In this document: positions 35,490-44,603 of the stretch, in pieces
Numbering within the stretch: the stretch's first letter is position 1
Layout: the number at the start of each line of letters is the position of its first letter
Assembly: GCF_007992175.1 (NCBI RefSeq)
Contig: NZ_BJZT01000031.1
Location: 1 to 64,000 of the forward strand
Reading direction: 5' to 3'
Source: Methylobacterium haplocladii
GTDB lineage: Bacteria; Pseudomonadota; Alphaproteobacteria; Rhizobiales; Beijerinckiaceae
Length of the DNA stretch: 64,000 nucleotides
Translations under genes and position numbers: made by a program
The notes under the pieces: generated by a model
Seen by the model: the letters and a program-made list of their open reading frames with translations, nothing else
Told to the model about the DNA's origin: nothing
Database searches by the model: none

Positions 35490-36863
35490 ATGATGAGCCT
35501 GATCGACCGCATCCTTTCGCCGCGCTCGTCCTCGCGTGACGGTGCGCGGACGCTCCGCGTCGGCATCGCCGGGCTCGGCACCGTCGGCGCCGCGGTCGTG
35601 CGGATGATCGAGCGGCGGTCCGCGGCGCTGGCCGCTGCCACCGGCTGCACGGTCCGCGTCACAGCCGTGTCGGCCCGCGACGCAAAGCGGGATCGGGGGA
35701 TCGACCTGTCCGGATTCACCTGGTTCGACGATCCGGTCGCCCTCGCACGCTCGGAGGAGGTCGATTGCGTGGTCGAGCTCGTCGGCGGGTCCGAGGGTGC
35801 GGCCAAGGAGATCGTCGAGGCGGCGCTGGCCGTCGGCAAGCATGTCGTCACCGCCAACAAGGCCCTGCTCGCCCATCATGGCAATGCGCTCGCCAAGATG
35901 GCCGAGGCACGCGGGGTCTCGCTGGCCTACGAGGCCTCGGTGGCCGGCGGCATTCCGGTGATCAAGGCGATCCGCGAGGGGCTCGCCGGCAATGCTGTCA
36001 GCCGCGTCTACGGGATCATGAACGGCACCTGCAATTACATCCTCAGCCGGATGGAGGCGGAAGGGCTGACCTTCGAGGCCTGCCTCAAGGACGCGCAGGC
36101 GCTCGGCTACGCCGAGGCCGATCCGACCTTCGACGTCGAGGGTTTCGACACCGCGCACAAGCTCGCGATCCTCACGAGCCTGGTCTTCGGCGTCGAGATC
36201 GACGTGGAGGGCGTCTCGGTGGAGGGTATCTCGGCGATCCAGCCCCTCGACCTGACCATGGCCGACGAGCTCGGCTACCGCATCAAGCTGCTGGGCGTCG
36301 CACAGGCCACCGAGGCCGGTATCGAACAGCGCGTCCATCCGACCATGGTCCCGAAGGCGACCGCCATCGCGCAAGTCATGGGCGTGACCAACGCCGTGAC
36401 GATCGATGCCGATGCGGTCGGCGAACTGACCCTGATCGGTCCCGGTGCCGGCGGCGATGCCACGGCGTCGGCCGTCGTCGCCGACATCGCCGACGTGGCG
36501 GCCGGGCTGGTGCGCCCGACCTTCGGCAAGCCCGTCGCGCGCCTCGCCGCGCCCCGCCGGGTCGAGATGCAGCGCCACGAGGGCGGCTACTACGTCCGCC
36601 TGACCGTCCACGACCGCACCGGCGTCGCGGCCGGCGTGGCCACCCGGATGGCCGAGCGCGAGATCTCGATCGAGAGCATCGTGCAGCGCCGCTCGGCCAA
36701 GGCGGCCTCCATTGATCCGCACGGCCTCTCGCGCCAGCCGGTGCCGCTGGTGCTGATCACCTACGCGGCGACCGAGGGCAACATCCGCGCGGCCCTTGAC
36801 GCCATCGCCGCGGACGGGCTGCTGGCAGAGGCGCCGCAGCTGATCCGGATCGAGCGCGAATAG
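35490..36863 (+). CDS. hom: Homoserine dehydrogenase
   Basis: Protein of 457 residues converting aspartate semialdehyde to homoserine. NAD(P)-binding GLGTVG lies at 28-33, the substrate region GTCNYILSRM near 175, and the catalytic Lys in the homoserine dehydrogenase domain. A C-terminal ACT domain (about 365-457) gives threonine feedback. Two adjacent ATGs (35490 and 35493) are possible. It is followed by glpX, a pairing frequent in the group. Confidence 0.95.
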   Translation: MMSLIDRILSPRSSSRDGARTLRVGIAGLGTVGAAVVRMIERRSAALAAATGCTVRVTAVSARDAKRDRGIDLSGFTWFDDPVALARSEEVDCVVELVGGSEGAAKEIVEAALAVGKHVVTANKALLAHHGNALAKMAEARGVSLAYEASVAGGIPVIKAIREGLAGNAVSRVYGIMNGTCNYILSRMEAEGLTFEACLKDAQALGYAEADPTFDVEGFDTAHKLAILTSLVFGVEIDVEGVSVEGISAIQPLDLTMADELGYRIKLLGVAQATEAGIEQRVHPTMVPKATAIAQVMGVTNAVTIDADAVGELTLIGPGAGGDATASAVVADIADVAAGLVRPTFGKPVARLAAPRRVEMQRHEGGYYVRLTVHDRTGVAAGVATRMAEREISIESIVQRRSAKAASIDPHGLSRQPVPLVLITYAATEGNIRAALDAIAADGLLAEAPQLIRIERE

Positions 36864-36916
36864 GGGCCGGACCGCGGACGCGGCGGCCCCACAGAAACGA
36901 CGGGGACGAGACGACG

Positions 36917-37912
36917 ATGCCCTTGGCCGATACCGGGATCTTCAGCGACCGCTCCGCGCGGGGCCTGACGCTGGAACTCGTGCGCGTGACCGAGCGCGCC
37001 GCCATCGCGGCGGCGCAGCTGCGCGGCCAGGGCAAGGAGCGCGAGGCCGATCAGGCCGCCGTCGACGCCATGCGCGAGGAGTTGATGGCGTTGCCCATCG
37101 TCGGCACCGTGGTGATCGGCGAGGGCGAGCGCGACGAGGCGCCGATGCTCTACATCGGCGAGGAACTCGGCACCGGCCAGGGACCCGAGGTCGACATCGC
37201 CGTCGATCCCCTCGAAGGTACGACGCTCTGCGCCAAGGACATGCCAGGCGCTATCGCCGTGATGGCCCTCGCCGAGAAAGGCACGCTGCTGGCGGCCCCC
37301 GACGTCTATATGCAGAAGATCGCAATCGGCCCCGGCTACCCTCTGGGCACGATCGACCTCGACCGCAGCCCCGCCGAGAACATCGCAGCGCTCGCCAAGG
37401 CCAAGGGCGTCGAGCCCTCGGCGCTCACCGCGATCATCCTCGACCGCCCGCGCCACATCGACCTGATCGCGGCGGTGCGCGCCACGGGCGCCGGCATCCG
37501 CCTGATTTCGGACGGTGACATCGCCGCCATCATCCACGTGACGAAGCCGGAGGAGACCGGCGTCGACATCTATCTCGGCTCCGGCGCCGCGCCGGAAGGC
37601 GTGATCGCCGCGAGCGCGCTCTGCTGCATCGGCGGCCAGATGCAGGGGCGGCTGATCCTCGACAGCGCCGACAAGCGGGCCCGCGCCGCCAAGATGGGCA
37701 TCACCGATCCGAACCGGAAATACGACATGCACGACATGGCCCGCGGCGACGTGATCGTCGCGGCCACCGGCGTGACCGACGGTGCGCTGCTCGCCGGCGT
37801 GCGCTTCAAGCCGGGCATGATCGAGACCGAGACGGTGGTCTACCGCTCGAACACCGGCACGGTCCGCCGCATCGCCTGCGAGCACAGGCGGCCGGAGTTG
37901 ATGAACGGCTGA
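36917..37912 (+). CDS. glpX: Class II fructose-1,6-bisphosphatase
   Basis: Protein of 331 residues of the GlpX type, hydrolysing fructose-1,6-bisphosphate in gluconeogenesis. Metal-binding Asp97, Glu100 in DPLEGTT are present, as are GEGERDEAPML and the sugar-phosphate region LGSGAAPEGV. It lies 53 bases after hom. In methylotrophs using C1 or C2 substrates, gluconeogenesis is essential, which fits. Confidence 0.94.
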   Translation: MPLADTGIFSDRSARGLTLELVRVTERAAIAAAQLRGQGKEREADQAAVDAMREELMALPIVGTVVIGEGERDEAPMLYIGEELGTGQGPEVDIAVDPLEGTTLCAKDMPGAIAVMALAEKGTLLAAPDVYMQKIAIGPGYPLGTIDLDRSPAENIAALAKAKGVEPSALTAIILDRPRHIDLIAAVRATGAGIRLISDGDIAAIIHVTKPEETGVDIYLGSGAAPEGVIAASALCCIGGQMQGRLILDSADKRARAAKMGITDPNRKYDMHDMARGDVIVAATGVTDGALLAGVRFKPGMIETETVVYRSNTGTVRRIACEHRRPELMNG

Positions 37913-37930
37913 GGGTTCGCGTCCCATCTG

Positions 37931-38023
37931 CCGTCATTGCGAGCGCAGCGAAGCAACCCAGGGCTACATCCCGAACGGGTGTGTTTGCTGCTCTGGATTG
38001 CTTCGCTGCGCTCGCAATGACGG
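37931..38023. repeat. REP-like long inverted repeat
   Basis: Arms 37931-37961 and 37993-38023 are 31 bases each with one mismatch (CCGTCATTGCGAGCGCAGCG... and its complement), spacer 31 bases. The pattern is a known type of dispersed palindromic element in alphaproteobacteria, whose translation in one frame gives the recurrent spurious AVIASAAKQS peptide. Confidence 0.88.
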
Positions 38024-38040
38024 CGTGGATCGAGGCCAAA

Positions 38041-38075
38041 CGAAAAGGGCAGCGGATGATCCGCTGCCCTTTTCG
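38041..38075. terminator. Bidirectional terminator glpX / TPR gene
   Basis: Perfect stem CGAAAAGGGCAGCGG, loop ATGAT, complement ending in CCCTTTTCG. It serves both converging genes. Confidence 0.9.
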
Positions 38076-38100
38076 TATCTCCACCGATTCGATCGGCGTC

Positions 38101-38961
38101 TCAGAAGATCCCGCCCGACAGGCGGCTCGTACCCTGCTTGGCGATCGGGTTGTTCGGGTCGAGCTGGGCGGCCTGGGTGTAGCTCTCCCGGGCCTCCTTC
38201 TTGCGGTTCGTCTTCTCGTAGGCGAGGCCGCGATAGGCCCAGGAATTGGCGTCCTTCGAGTTGACGTTGAGGGCCGCGTTGTAGTCCTCAATCGCCTTGT
38301 CGTATTGGTTCGTGGCGATCAGGCTCTGGCCGCGGGCGGCGTAGGGCGCGGCGACGAAGGGGTTCCGGTCGATGGCGGCGGCGAAGTCGCCGATGGCCTC
38401 GGCGTCGTGCCCCTGCTTCTGCCGGACGAGGCCGCGGGCGTGATACGCCTCGGCGGATTCGGGCGCGAGGCGGATTGCGCTGTTCAGGTCGTTGATGGCA
38501 CCGCCGAGATCGCCCTGGGCGCGTTCGAGGTTGGCGCGGCCGATATAGGCGGCGGCGAAGTTCGGATCGTTGCCGATCGCCTTCGAGAAGTCCTGTAGGG
38601 CGGCGTCGTTGCGGCCGGTCTGGCGGTACGCCAGTGCCCGGTTGTTGTAGGCCGAGCCGGAGTTCGGATCGAGCTGGATGGCTTTCGAGAAGTCGTTGAT
38701 GGCGTCGCTATACTGGCCCGAGCGGGCATAGGCCGCGCCGCGGGTCACGTAGGCGCCGGCGTCGCCCGGGTTGCGGGAGATCACGTCGCTCAGCGAATTG
38801 ATGTTGACGTTCGTGGCGCCGGTGGTGTCGGCGGCTTCGAGCACCGCGTATTGGCGCGGCGAGCCGGCGCTGTAGGTCTCGCAACCGCCGAGGGCGGCTG
38901 CGGTCAGCGCCAGCGCGCTCAAGATACCAACATGGTGCGTCCGCAGCTTCATGGACGTCAT
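38101..38961 (-). CDS. TPR-repeat lipoprotein
   Basis: Protein of 286 residues. A lipoprotein signal ends at the lipobox AALGGC (Cys near 27), and at least six tetratricopeptide repeats follow from about 60 to 275 (units like AYVTRGAAYARSGQYSDAINDFSKAIQLDP). Outer-membrane anchored scaffold, NlpI-like. Start 38961 (MTSMKL) follows a GGAG site; MKL at 38952 is the alternative. Function unknown; repeats suggest protein binding. Confidence 0.86.
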   Translation of the reverse strand: MTSMKLRTHHVGILSALALTAAALGGCETYSAGSPRQYAVLEAADTTGATNVNINSLSDVISRNPGDAGAYVTRGAAYARSGQYSDAINDFSKAIQLDPNSGSAYNNRALAYRQTGRNDAALQDFSKAIGNDPNFAAAYIGRANLERAQGDLGGAINDLNSAIRLAPESAEAYHARGLVRQKQGHDAEAIGDFAAAIDRNPFVAAPYAARGQSLIATNQYDKAIEDYNAALNVNSKDANSWAYRGLAYEKTNRKKEARESYTQAAQLDPNNPIAKQGTSRLSGGIF

Positions 38962-39205
38962 CGACCCGCTCCCCCTCGGCCCGTTCGCGCTCGGTGCGCG
39001 AGGCCGACCCTGTCTACGATCCCGTCGCGCGCTCGACGTCTTGTCCGAGTGTCCGGCACGTTCGCCGAATGCGGTGAACGCACGCTTAAGACGGCGCGAC
39101 TTTGCCGCTGAAGCCTTCTCATGTGGCGAAGGTGTGGCCCCACCCGCCGGAGGGGCGGAACAGGGCTCGTGGAGGTGCCGATCGGGCCGCCCTGTTGCGC
39201 CGGGG

Positions 39206-40324
39206 CTACGAATCCCGGCGGCGGATCAGCCGGGTGACGTGGCCCATCTTGCGGCCGGGGCGGGCGTCCCCCTTGCCGTAGAGGTGGAGATGGGCGCCGG
39301 GCTCGGCGAGGATCTTCGGCCAGTCGTCCACCGTGTCGCCGATGAGGTTTCGCATCTCGACGTCGAGGCCGCCGACGCGCGACGCGTCGCCGAGCGGCCA
39401 GCCGCAGACGGCCCGGACGCTCTGGGCGAACTGCGAGGTCGTCGCGCCCTCGATGGTCCAGTGCCCGGAATTGTGGACGCGGGGTGCGATCTCGTTGACG
39501 ACGAGCCGGGCCGCACCGGCCGGGCCGGCAACCTCGAACAGCTCGACGGCGAGGACACCGACATAATCGAGCGCCTCGGCGATTTTTTTCGCGATGGCGA
39601 TCGCCGCATCGGACGTCGCGCGGGCGAGCCCCGGCGCGGGGACGCGGGTGAGGGCGAGGATGTGATCCGCGTGCTCGTTGGCGCAGGGGTCGTAGGCGGC
39701 GAAGGCGCCGTCCGTGCCGCGTGCGGCGACGACCGAGATCTCGCGCTCGAACGGCACGAAGCCTTCGAGAATGCAGGGCGCGCCGCCGAATTCCGCCAAG
39801 AGCGCCGCCGCGTCGTCCCCGTCGCGGATCATGCGCTGGCCCTTGCCGTCGTAGCCGAAGCGTCGGGTTTTGAGGACGGCGGGGCGGCCGAGGGCGTCGA
39901 GGGCGTCGGCGAGATCCTCTGCCGTATCGACGGCCTGGAACGGCGCGGTCGGGATGCCGAGGCCGTTGACGAAGCGCTTCTCGGCGAGGCGGTCCTGCGT
40001 CGTCAGCAGGGCACGCGGGTTCGGATGGAGCGTGGCGTGCTGTGCCAGGATCTCGGCGGTGGCATGCGGGATGTTCTCGAATTCGTAGGTGACCACGTCG
40101 ACGCTGTCGGCGAAGGCGGCGAGCGCTTGCGGATCCTCGTAGGGCGCTACCGTCTTCGCAGCGGCGACGTCGAAGGCCGGGCTGTCGGCGTCGGGCGCGT
40201 AGACGTGGACCTTGAGCCCGTAATTCGCTGCGGCGAGCGCGATCATGCGGCCGAGCTGGCCGCCTCCGAGAATGCCGATGGTACCGCCGGGCCGAACCGG
40301 CCCTGCCTTTTTCGAGTTCGTCAT
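39206..40324 (-). CDS. purK: 5-(carboxyamino)imidazole ribonucleotide synthase
   Basis: Protein of 372 residues of the ATP-grasp type, turning AIR, ATP and bicarbonate into N5-CAIR in purine synthesis. GILGGGQLGRM opens the N-terminal domain; KTRRFGYDGKGQ and NEIAPRVHNSGHWTIEGATTSQF are family signatures. It follows purE by 11 bases. Confidence 0.95.
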   Translation of the reverse strand: MTNSKKAGPVRPGGTIGILGGGQLGRMIALAAANYGLKVHVYAPDADSPAFDVAAAKTVAPYEDPQALAAFADSVDVVTYEFENIPHATAEILAQHATLHPNPRALLTTQDRLAEKRFVNGLGIPTAPFQAVDTAEDLADALDALGRPAVLKTRRFGYDGKGQRMIRDGDDAAALLAEFGGAPCILEGFVPFEREISVVAARGTDGAFAAYDPCANEHADHILALTRVPAPGLARATSDAAIAIAKKIAEALDYVGVLAVELFEVAGPAGAARLVVNEIAPRVHNSGHWTIEGATTSQFAQSVRAVCGWPLGDASRVGGLDVEMRNLIGDTVDDWPKILAEPGAHLHLYGKGDARPGRKMGHVTRLIRRRDS

Positions 40325-40335
40325 GACGTCAGCTT

Positions 40336-40833
40336 TTATTTGGCGGTCGTGTCGGGCCGCTCGGTGACGGCTTCGGTCTGGCGGGCGCGCCAGGCATCGA
40401 GCCGGCCGGCCAGCGCTTCGTCGGTCAGCGCCAGCACGGCGGCGGCGAGGAGCGCCGCGTTGATGGCGCCCGCGCGGCCGATCGCCAGGGTTCCGACGGG
40501 AATGCCGGCGGGCATCTGGACGATGGAGAGCAGGCTGTCCTGGCCCGAGAGCGCCTTCGATTCCACCGGCACGCCGAAGACCGGCAGCGGCGTCATCGCC
40601 GCCGTCATGCCGGGCAGGTGCGCAGCGCCCCCGGCGCCGGCGATCACCACCTTGAAGCCGGCTTCGCGCGCGCCCTTGGCGAAGGCGACGAGCCGGTCCG
40701 GCGTGCGATGCGCCGAGACGATGCGCGCGTCATAGGCGAGCCCGAGCGCGTCCAGGGTCTCGGCGGCATGCCGCATGGTCGCCCAGTCCGACTGGCTTCC
40801 CATGATGATCGCGACCGGGGCCGATCCCGTCAT
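40336..40833 (-). CDS. purE: N5-CAIR mutase
   Basis: Protein of 165 residues, class I PurE, moving the carboxyl group of N5-CAIR to make [25 protein letters not shown] (the catalytic His), [11 protein letters not shown] and [15 protein letters not shown] are all present. MTGSAPVAI is taken as the start; the longer frame is rejected. purE-purK form an operon. Confidence 0.95.
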   Translation of the reverse strand: MTGSAPVAIIMGSQSDWATMRHAAETLDALGLAYDARIVSAHRTPDRLVAFAKGAREAGFKVVIAGAGGAAHLPGMTAAMTPLPVFGVPVESKALSGQDSLLSIVQMPAGIPVGTLAIGRAGAINAALLAAAVLALTDEALAGRLDAWRARQTEAVTERPDTTAK

Positions 40834-41067
40834 CCTCGTCACTTCCGCTTTCTCGAAACGGACCGGCGAAGGGCGCCAGGGTCCTTGCGCCGAATACAGG
40901 CGGCATGGCCAACCGGCAAGGCTCGGACCGCGCCGCGCACCGTCGGCAAAGAATTTCGGGAAAGGTCGAGAAACACGGCTCCGGTGCGGGAGCCCGAAAG
41001 GAGAGGGCGCGTTGTCAGCGAAACGGAGCTCTTCCGGTCGATCCCCTCGAACTCTGACGGAACCGAC

Positions 41068-41244
41068 ATGTCCACCGTGGCCGCCACCTCCTCGACCGCC
41101 AGCAACACCCATATCGACGTCTACGACCACGCCAGCCGGGCCCGCTGGGCCGAACTTCTCGGCGTATCCGACGAGCGCCTGCGCAAGGCTGTCCGCATCG
41201 TCGGCACCCGCGTCTCCAGCGTGAGTGCCTATCTGGCGAAGTAA
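41068..41244 (+). CDS. DUF3606 small protein
   Basis: Protein of 58 residues: Ser/Thr-rich start, then [42 protein letters not shown], a short two-helix DUF3606 domain. The family is often stress-linked in Hyphomicrobiales; function unknown. No clear ribosome site. A terminator follows 22 bases after the stop. Confidence 0.78.
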   Translation: MSTVAATSSTASNTHIDVYDHASRARWAELLGVSDERLRKAVRIVGTRVSSVSAYLAK

Positions 41245-41266
41245 AAAACGGCACCGCCGGCCGATG

Positions 41267-41299
41267 AGGGCGCGCGCCGCCACGACGCGCCCTTTTTCT
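41267..41299 (+). terminator. Terminator of DUF3606 gene
   Basis: AGGGCGCG (41267-41274) and CGCGCCCT (41286-41293) with a following TTTTCTT run. Confidence 0.8.
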
Positions 41300-41305
41300 T
41301 TGATA

Positions 41306-41566
41306 TCAGGCGATGATGTCGGGGTGGATCTGGTCCTCGAGATGGGCGATCCGGTCCCGCAGGAAGAGCTTGCGCTTCTTGAGCCGCTGGATCTGCAACT
41401 GATCGCCGGCAATGCCGAGCTTCAGCGCCTCGATCGCACCGTCGAGGTCGCGGTGCTCGTCCTTGAGGCGGCTCAGCTCGGATGCGAGATCCGTCGCCGC
41501 GTCGCCCGTGTCGTTGTCTCCTATCGCCACGCGCACATCCCGCTGGTGCCCCCTGTCGAAAACCAT
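41306..41566 (-). CDS. YdcH/DUF465 small coiled-coil protein
   Basis: Protein of up to 86 residues; the C-terminal 65 are a helical hairpin with [16 protein letters not shown] and [21 protein letters not shown], the DUF465 pattern. The exact start is unsure: ATG 41566 or GTG 41536. A second copy lies at 41800-41982 in the opposite direction. Confidence 0.78.
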   Translation of the reverse strand: MVFDRGHQRDVRVAIGDNDTGDAATDLASELSRLKDEHRDLDGAIEALKLGIAGDQLQIQRLKKRKLFLRDRIAHLEDQIHPDIIA

Positions 41567-41799
41567 GCGTCATGGTCTCGTTCCGGGCAAGGCGGCAGAG
41601 CTTGGCGCGGGCGACGGTCCACCCCGATCTTCCGCCCGGACGGCCGATCGTTCCACCCTCGAAAATCTCCGCCACGATTGTGGAAAAGCGGCGGCATTTC
41701 GATGACGAAATCGAGAGCTTGACACGGGAAGGGCTTCGACAGCCGGCTCATCGTGTGCCACGATGCCCGAGTCGGTAACGATGACAGGAGAGACGACTC

Positions 41800-41982
41800 A
41801 TGTCCTTGGACACGCATTTGAGCCAGCTCGCTCGCAAGCACGATGCCTTGGAGCGGGAACTGCACGACGCGATGCAGTCACCTTCGATCGATGACCTCCA
41901 CATCGCCGAGCTCAAGCGCAAGAAGCTCCACCTCAAGGACGAGATCAACCGTCTCCGGGACGACGGGGACACCCTCCACTGA
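41800..41982 (+). CDS. YdcH/DUF465 small protein
   Basis: Protein of 60 residues: LSQLARKHDALERELHDAM ... IAELKRKKLHLKDEINRL, the DUF465 helical hairpin. An AGGAG site precedes ATG by nine bases and a terminator follows. Divergent from the first DUF465 gene with 233 bases between them; functions unknown. Confidence 0.85.
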   Translation: MSLDTHLSQLARKHDALERELHDAMQSPSIDDLHIAELKRKKLHLKDEINRLRDDGDTLH

Positions 41983-42037
41983 CATCCACGACGGCCGGAT
42001 CGTTCCGGTCGCGTGTCTCGATACCCTGACGCATTCG

Positions 42038-42074
42038 CCGCCGCCCCGAACCTCCGGTGCGGCGGTTGTTTTTT
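42038..42074 (+). terminator. Terminator of second DUF465 gene
   Basis: CCGCCGC (42038-42044) pairs with GCGGCGG (42059-42065), followed by TTGTTTTTT. Confidence 0.8.
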
Positions 42075-42149
42075 GGAGTGTCCGCCGCCGCTTCGTGAGA
42101 TGATGCGGCGATGCCGGCGAGGACCGGCGGCCCGACACCGAGGAACGCC

Positions 42150-44066
42150 ATGACGAGTGCTGCAGCCGGATATGCCGCCGTGCACGCGGCCTCGATCGCC
42201 GATCCGGAAGGTTTCTGGCTGGACGCCGCGCGGGCGATCGATTGGGACACCGCCCCGCAGAGGGCCTTCGATCCGCAGGCGGGCGTCTACGGCCGCTGGT
42301 TTCCGGATGCCCGGCTCAACGCCTGCTTCAACGCCGTCGACCGTCACGTCGAGAACGGCCGCGCCGATCAGGCTGCGATCATCTACGACTCGCCCGTCAC
42401 CGGCACCAAGCTGACGATCACCTATCGCGAGCTGCGCGACGAGGTGGCGGCGCTGGCAGCCGTCCTCGCCGGATTCGGTGTCGGCCGGGGCGACCGCGTG
42501 GTGATCTATATGCCGATGGTGCCGGAGGCGCTGTTCGGCATGCTGGCCTGCGCCCGGCTCGGTGCGATCCATTCGGTCGTGTTCGGCGGTTTCGCCGCCA
42601 ACGAACTCGCCGCGCGCATCGAAGATGCATCACCGAAAGCGATTCTGGCTGCGTCCTGCGGCATCGAGCCGACGCGGACCGTCGCCTACAAGCCGCTGCT
42701 CGACGCGGCCGTCGCGCGCTCGAGCCATAAGCCCGACGCCTGCCTGATCCTGCAGCGCCCGCAGGCCGTGGCCGACCTCACGCTTGGCCGCGACCACGAC
42801 TGGGCGGAGACGGTCGCCACGGCGAAGGCCGAGGGTCGCACGGCCGCGCCGGTGGCGATGGCCGCGACCGACCCGCTCTACATCCTCTACACCTCCGGCA
42901 CGACGGGAAAGCCGAAGGGCGTGGTGCGCGATACCGGCGGCTACTGCGTGGCGCTCGCTTGGTCGATGACGAACCTCTACGGGGTGGCGCCCGGCGAAGT
43001 CTATTTCTGCGCCTCCGATATCGGCTGGGTCGTTGGGCATTCCTACATCGTCTATGCGCCGCTGCTGCACGGCTGCACGACGGTGCTCTACGAGGGCAAG
43101 CCGGTGGGCACGCCCGATGCCGGCGCGTTCTGGCGGGTCGTGGCCGAGCACGGCGTGGTCACGCTGTTCACCGCACCGACGGCACTGCGTGCGATCAAGA
43201 AGGACGACCCGCGCGCGGCCAAGATCGCCGATTACGATCTGTCGGGCTTCCGCGCCCTGTTCCTCGCCGGCGAGCGGGCCGACCCCGATTCCGTGGCCTG
43301 GGCCGAGACGGCGTTGGGCAAGCCCGTCATCGACCATTGGTGGCAGACGGAGACGGGCTGGGCCATCGCCGGCAACCCGATCGGCATCGAAAAACTTCCC
43401 GTGAAGTACGGATCCACGGCGCTGCCGATGCCGGGCTACGACCTCCACGTCCTCGACGAGGCCGGCAAGCCGGTGCCGGCGGACAGCATGGGCACCATCG
43501 CCCTGAAGCTGCCGCTGCCGCCGGGCTGCCTGCCGACCCTGTGGGGATCCGACGATCGCTTCCGGTCGAGCTACCTCGCGACCTTCGCCGGCTATTACGA
43601 CACCTCCGATGCCGGCATCCGGGACGCCGACGGCTACGTCACCGTGCTCGGGCGGACCGACGACATCATCAACGTCGCCGGCCACCGCCTCTCGACCGGC
43701 GGCATGGAGGCCGTCCTCGCCGCCCATCCCGACGTCGCCGAATGTGCCGTGATCGGCATCCGCGATACGCTGAAAGGCGAGGCGCCCTGCGGCTTCGTCG
43801 TTCTGAAATCCGGTGTTTCCAAAGAGCCGGCCGCGATCGAGCGGGAGCTGGTCGCCCGCGTCCGCGACGAGATCGGCCCCGTCGCCGCCTTCAAGCTGGC
43901 GCTCACGGTCGAACGGCTGCCGAAGACGCGCTCGGGCAAGATCCTGCGCGCGACGATGAAGGCCATCGCCGATGGGCAAAGCTACACCACGCCGCCGACG
44001 ATCGAGGACCCGGCCGTGCTGGAGGAAATCGGCGAGAGCTTGAAGACCCGCGGGATCGGCGCCTGA
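42150..44066 (+). CDS. prpE: Propionyl-CoA synthetase (acyl-CoA synthetase family)
   Basis: Protein of 638 residues of the AMP-forming acyl-CoA synthetase family. P-loop YTSGTTGKPKG near 250, VRDTGGYCVAL and SDIGWVVGHSYIVYAPLLHG are more PrpE-like than acetate-type. The C-terminal Lys of RSGKILR is the acetylatable catalytic lysine. It should activate propionate or another short acid. ATG 42150 follows GAGGAA. No prp regulon beside it. Confidence 0.87.
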   Translation: MTSAAAGYAAVHAASIADPEGFWLDAARAIDWDTAPQRAFDPQAGVYGRWFPDARLNACFNAVDRHVENGRADQAAIIYDSPVTGTKLTITYRELRDEVAALAAVLAGFGVGRGDRVVIYMPMVPEALFGMLACARLGAIHSVVFGGFAANELAARIEDASPKAILAASCGIEPTRTVAYKPLLDAAVARSSHKPDACLILQRPQAVADLTLGRDHDWAETVATAKAEGRTAAPVAMAATDPLYILYTSGTTGKPKGVVRDTGGYCVALAWSMTNLYGVAPGEVYFCASDIGWVVGHSYIVYAPLLHGCTTVLYEGKPVGTPDAGAFWRVVAEHGVVTLFTAPTALRAIKKDDPRAAKIADYDLSGFRALFLAGERADPDSVAWAETALGKPVIDHWWQTETGWAIAGNPIGIEKLPVKYGSTALPMPGYDLHVLDEAGKPVPADSMGTIALKLPLPPGCLPTLWGSDDRFRSSYLATFAGYYDTSDAGIRDADGYVTVLGRTDDIINVAGHRLSTGGMEAVLAAHPDVAECAVIGIRDTLKGEAPCGFVVLKSGVSKEPAAIERELVARVRDEIGPVAAFKLALTVERLPKTRSGKILRATMKAIADGQSYTTPPTIEDPAVLEEIGESLKTRGIGA

Positions 44067-44144
44067 TCCCGTTGCGATATCTGTATCCGGCGACGGCGTG
44101 ATAGTGTCGTGCCGCAAGATGCGAGGTCATCCGGAGGATATTCC

Positions 44145-44534
44145 ATGCTCGATCGTGCCGCGGTCGAAGCCTTCCTCGACCGGATGCGCCGGGCGCGCAT
44201 CGCGGGGGACTGCGATGCGCTGCTGGAGCTGTTCGACGACGACGCGGTCTTCACCGTCGTCGGCCTCGGACCCGGCGCGCGCGGCAAGGATGCCATCCGG
44301 ACTGCGCTCAACGGCTTGATCGAGCAGTTCGAGTTCGTCGCATGGACACCGATCGAGATCGTCGTGAACGGTGACGAGATCGCCGTGCGTCACCGTCTCG
44401 AGGCACGGCACACTGCGACGGGCCGGACGGCCGAGACGGAGACCTCCGAGTTCCTGTCGATGAAGGACGGCCGCTGCCGGTCGCTCACGCAGTATACGGA
44501 TACCGCCCTCGTGGCCGTGCTGACGGCTCTCTGA
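44145..44534 (+). CDS. NTF2/SnoaL-like protein
   Basis: Protein of 129 residues with a cone-shaped NTF2 fold: helical start RMRRARIAGDCDALLELFDDDAVFTVVG, GKDAIRTALNGL, and strands ending in QYTDTALV. Such proteins bind small ligands or are isomerases or hydratases. ATG 44145 is preceded by GGAGG; the longer start at 44109 lacks one. Substrate unknown. Confidence 0.78.
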   Translation: MLDRAAVEAFLDRMRRARIAGDCDALLELFDDDAVFTVVGLGPGARGKDAIRTALNGLIEQFEFVAWTPIEIVVNGDEIAVRHRLEARHTATGRTAETETSEFLSMKDGRCRSLTQYTDTALVAVLTAL

Positions 44535-44603
44535 CGCCGCCGCTCGCCTGGAATCCGCCTGGGGCTGTGCCACATAGCGTCCGAGTCACGCCCAGGAGAA
44601 ACC

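Noticed and set aside
37806..38291. 161-codon minus-strand frame containing AVIASAAKQS
   Set aside because: Recurrent spurious translation of a REP-like repeat.
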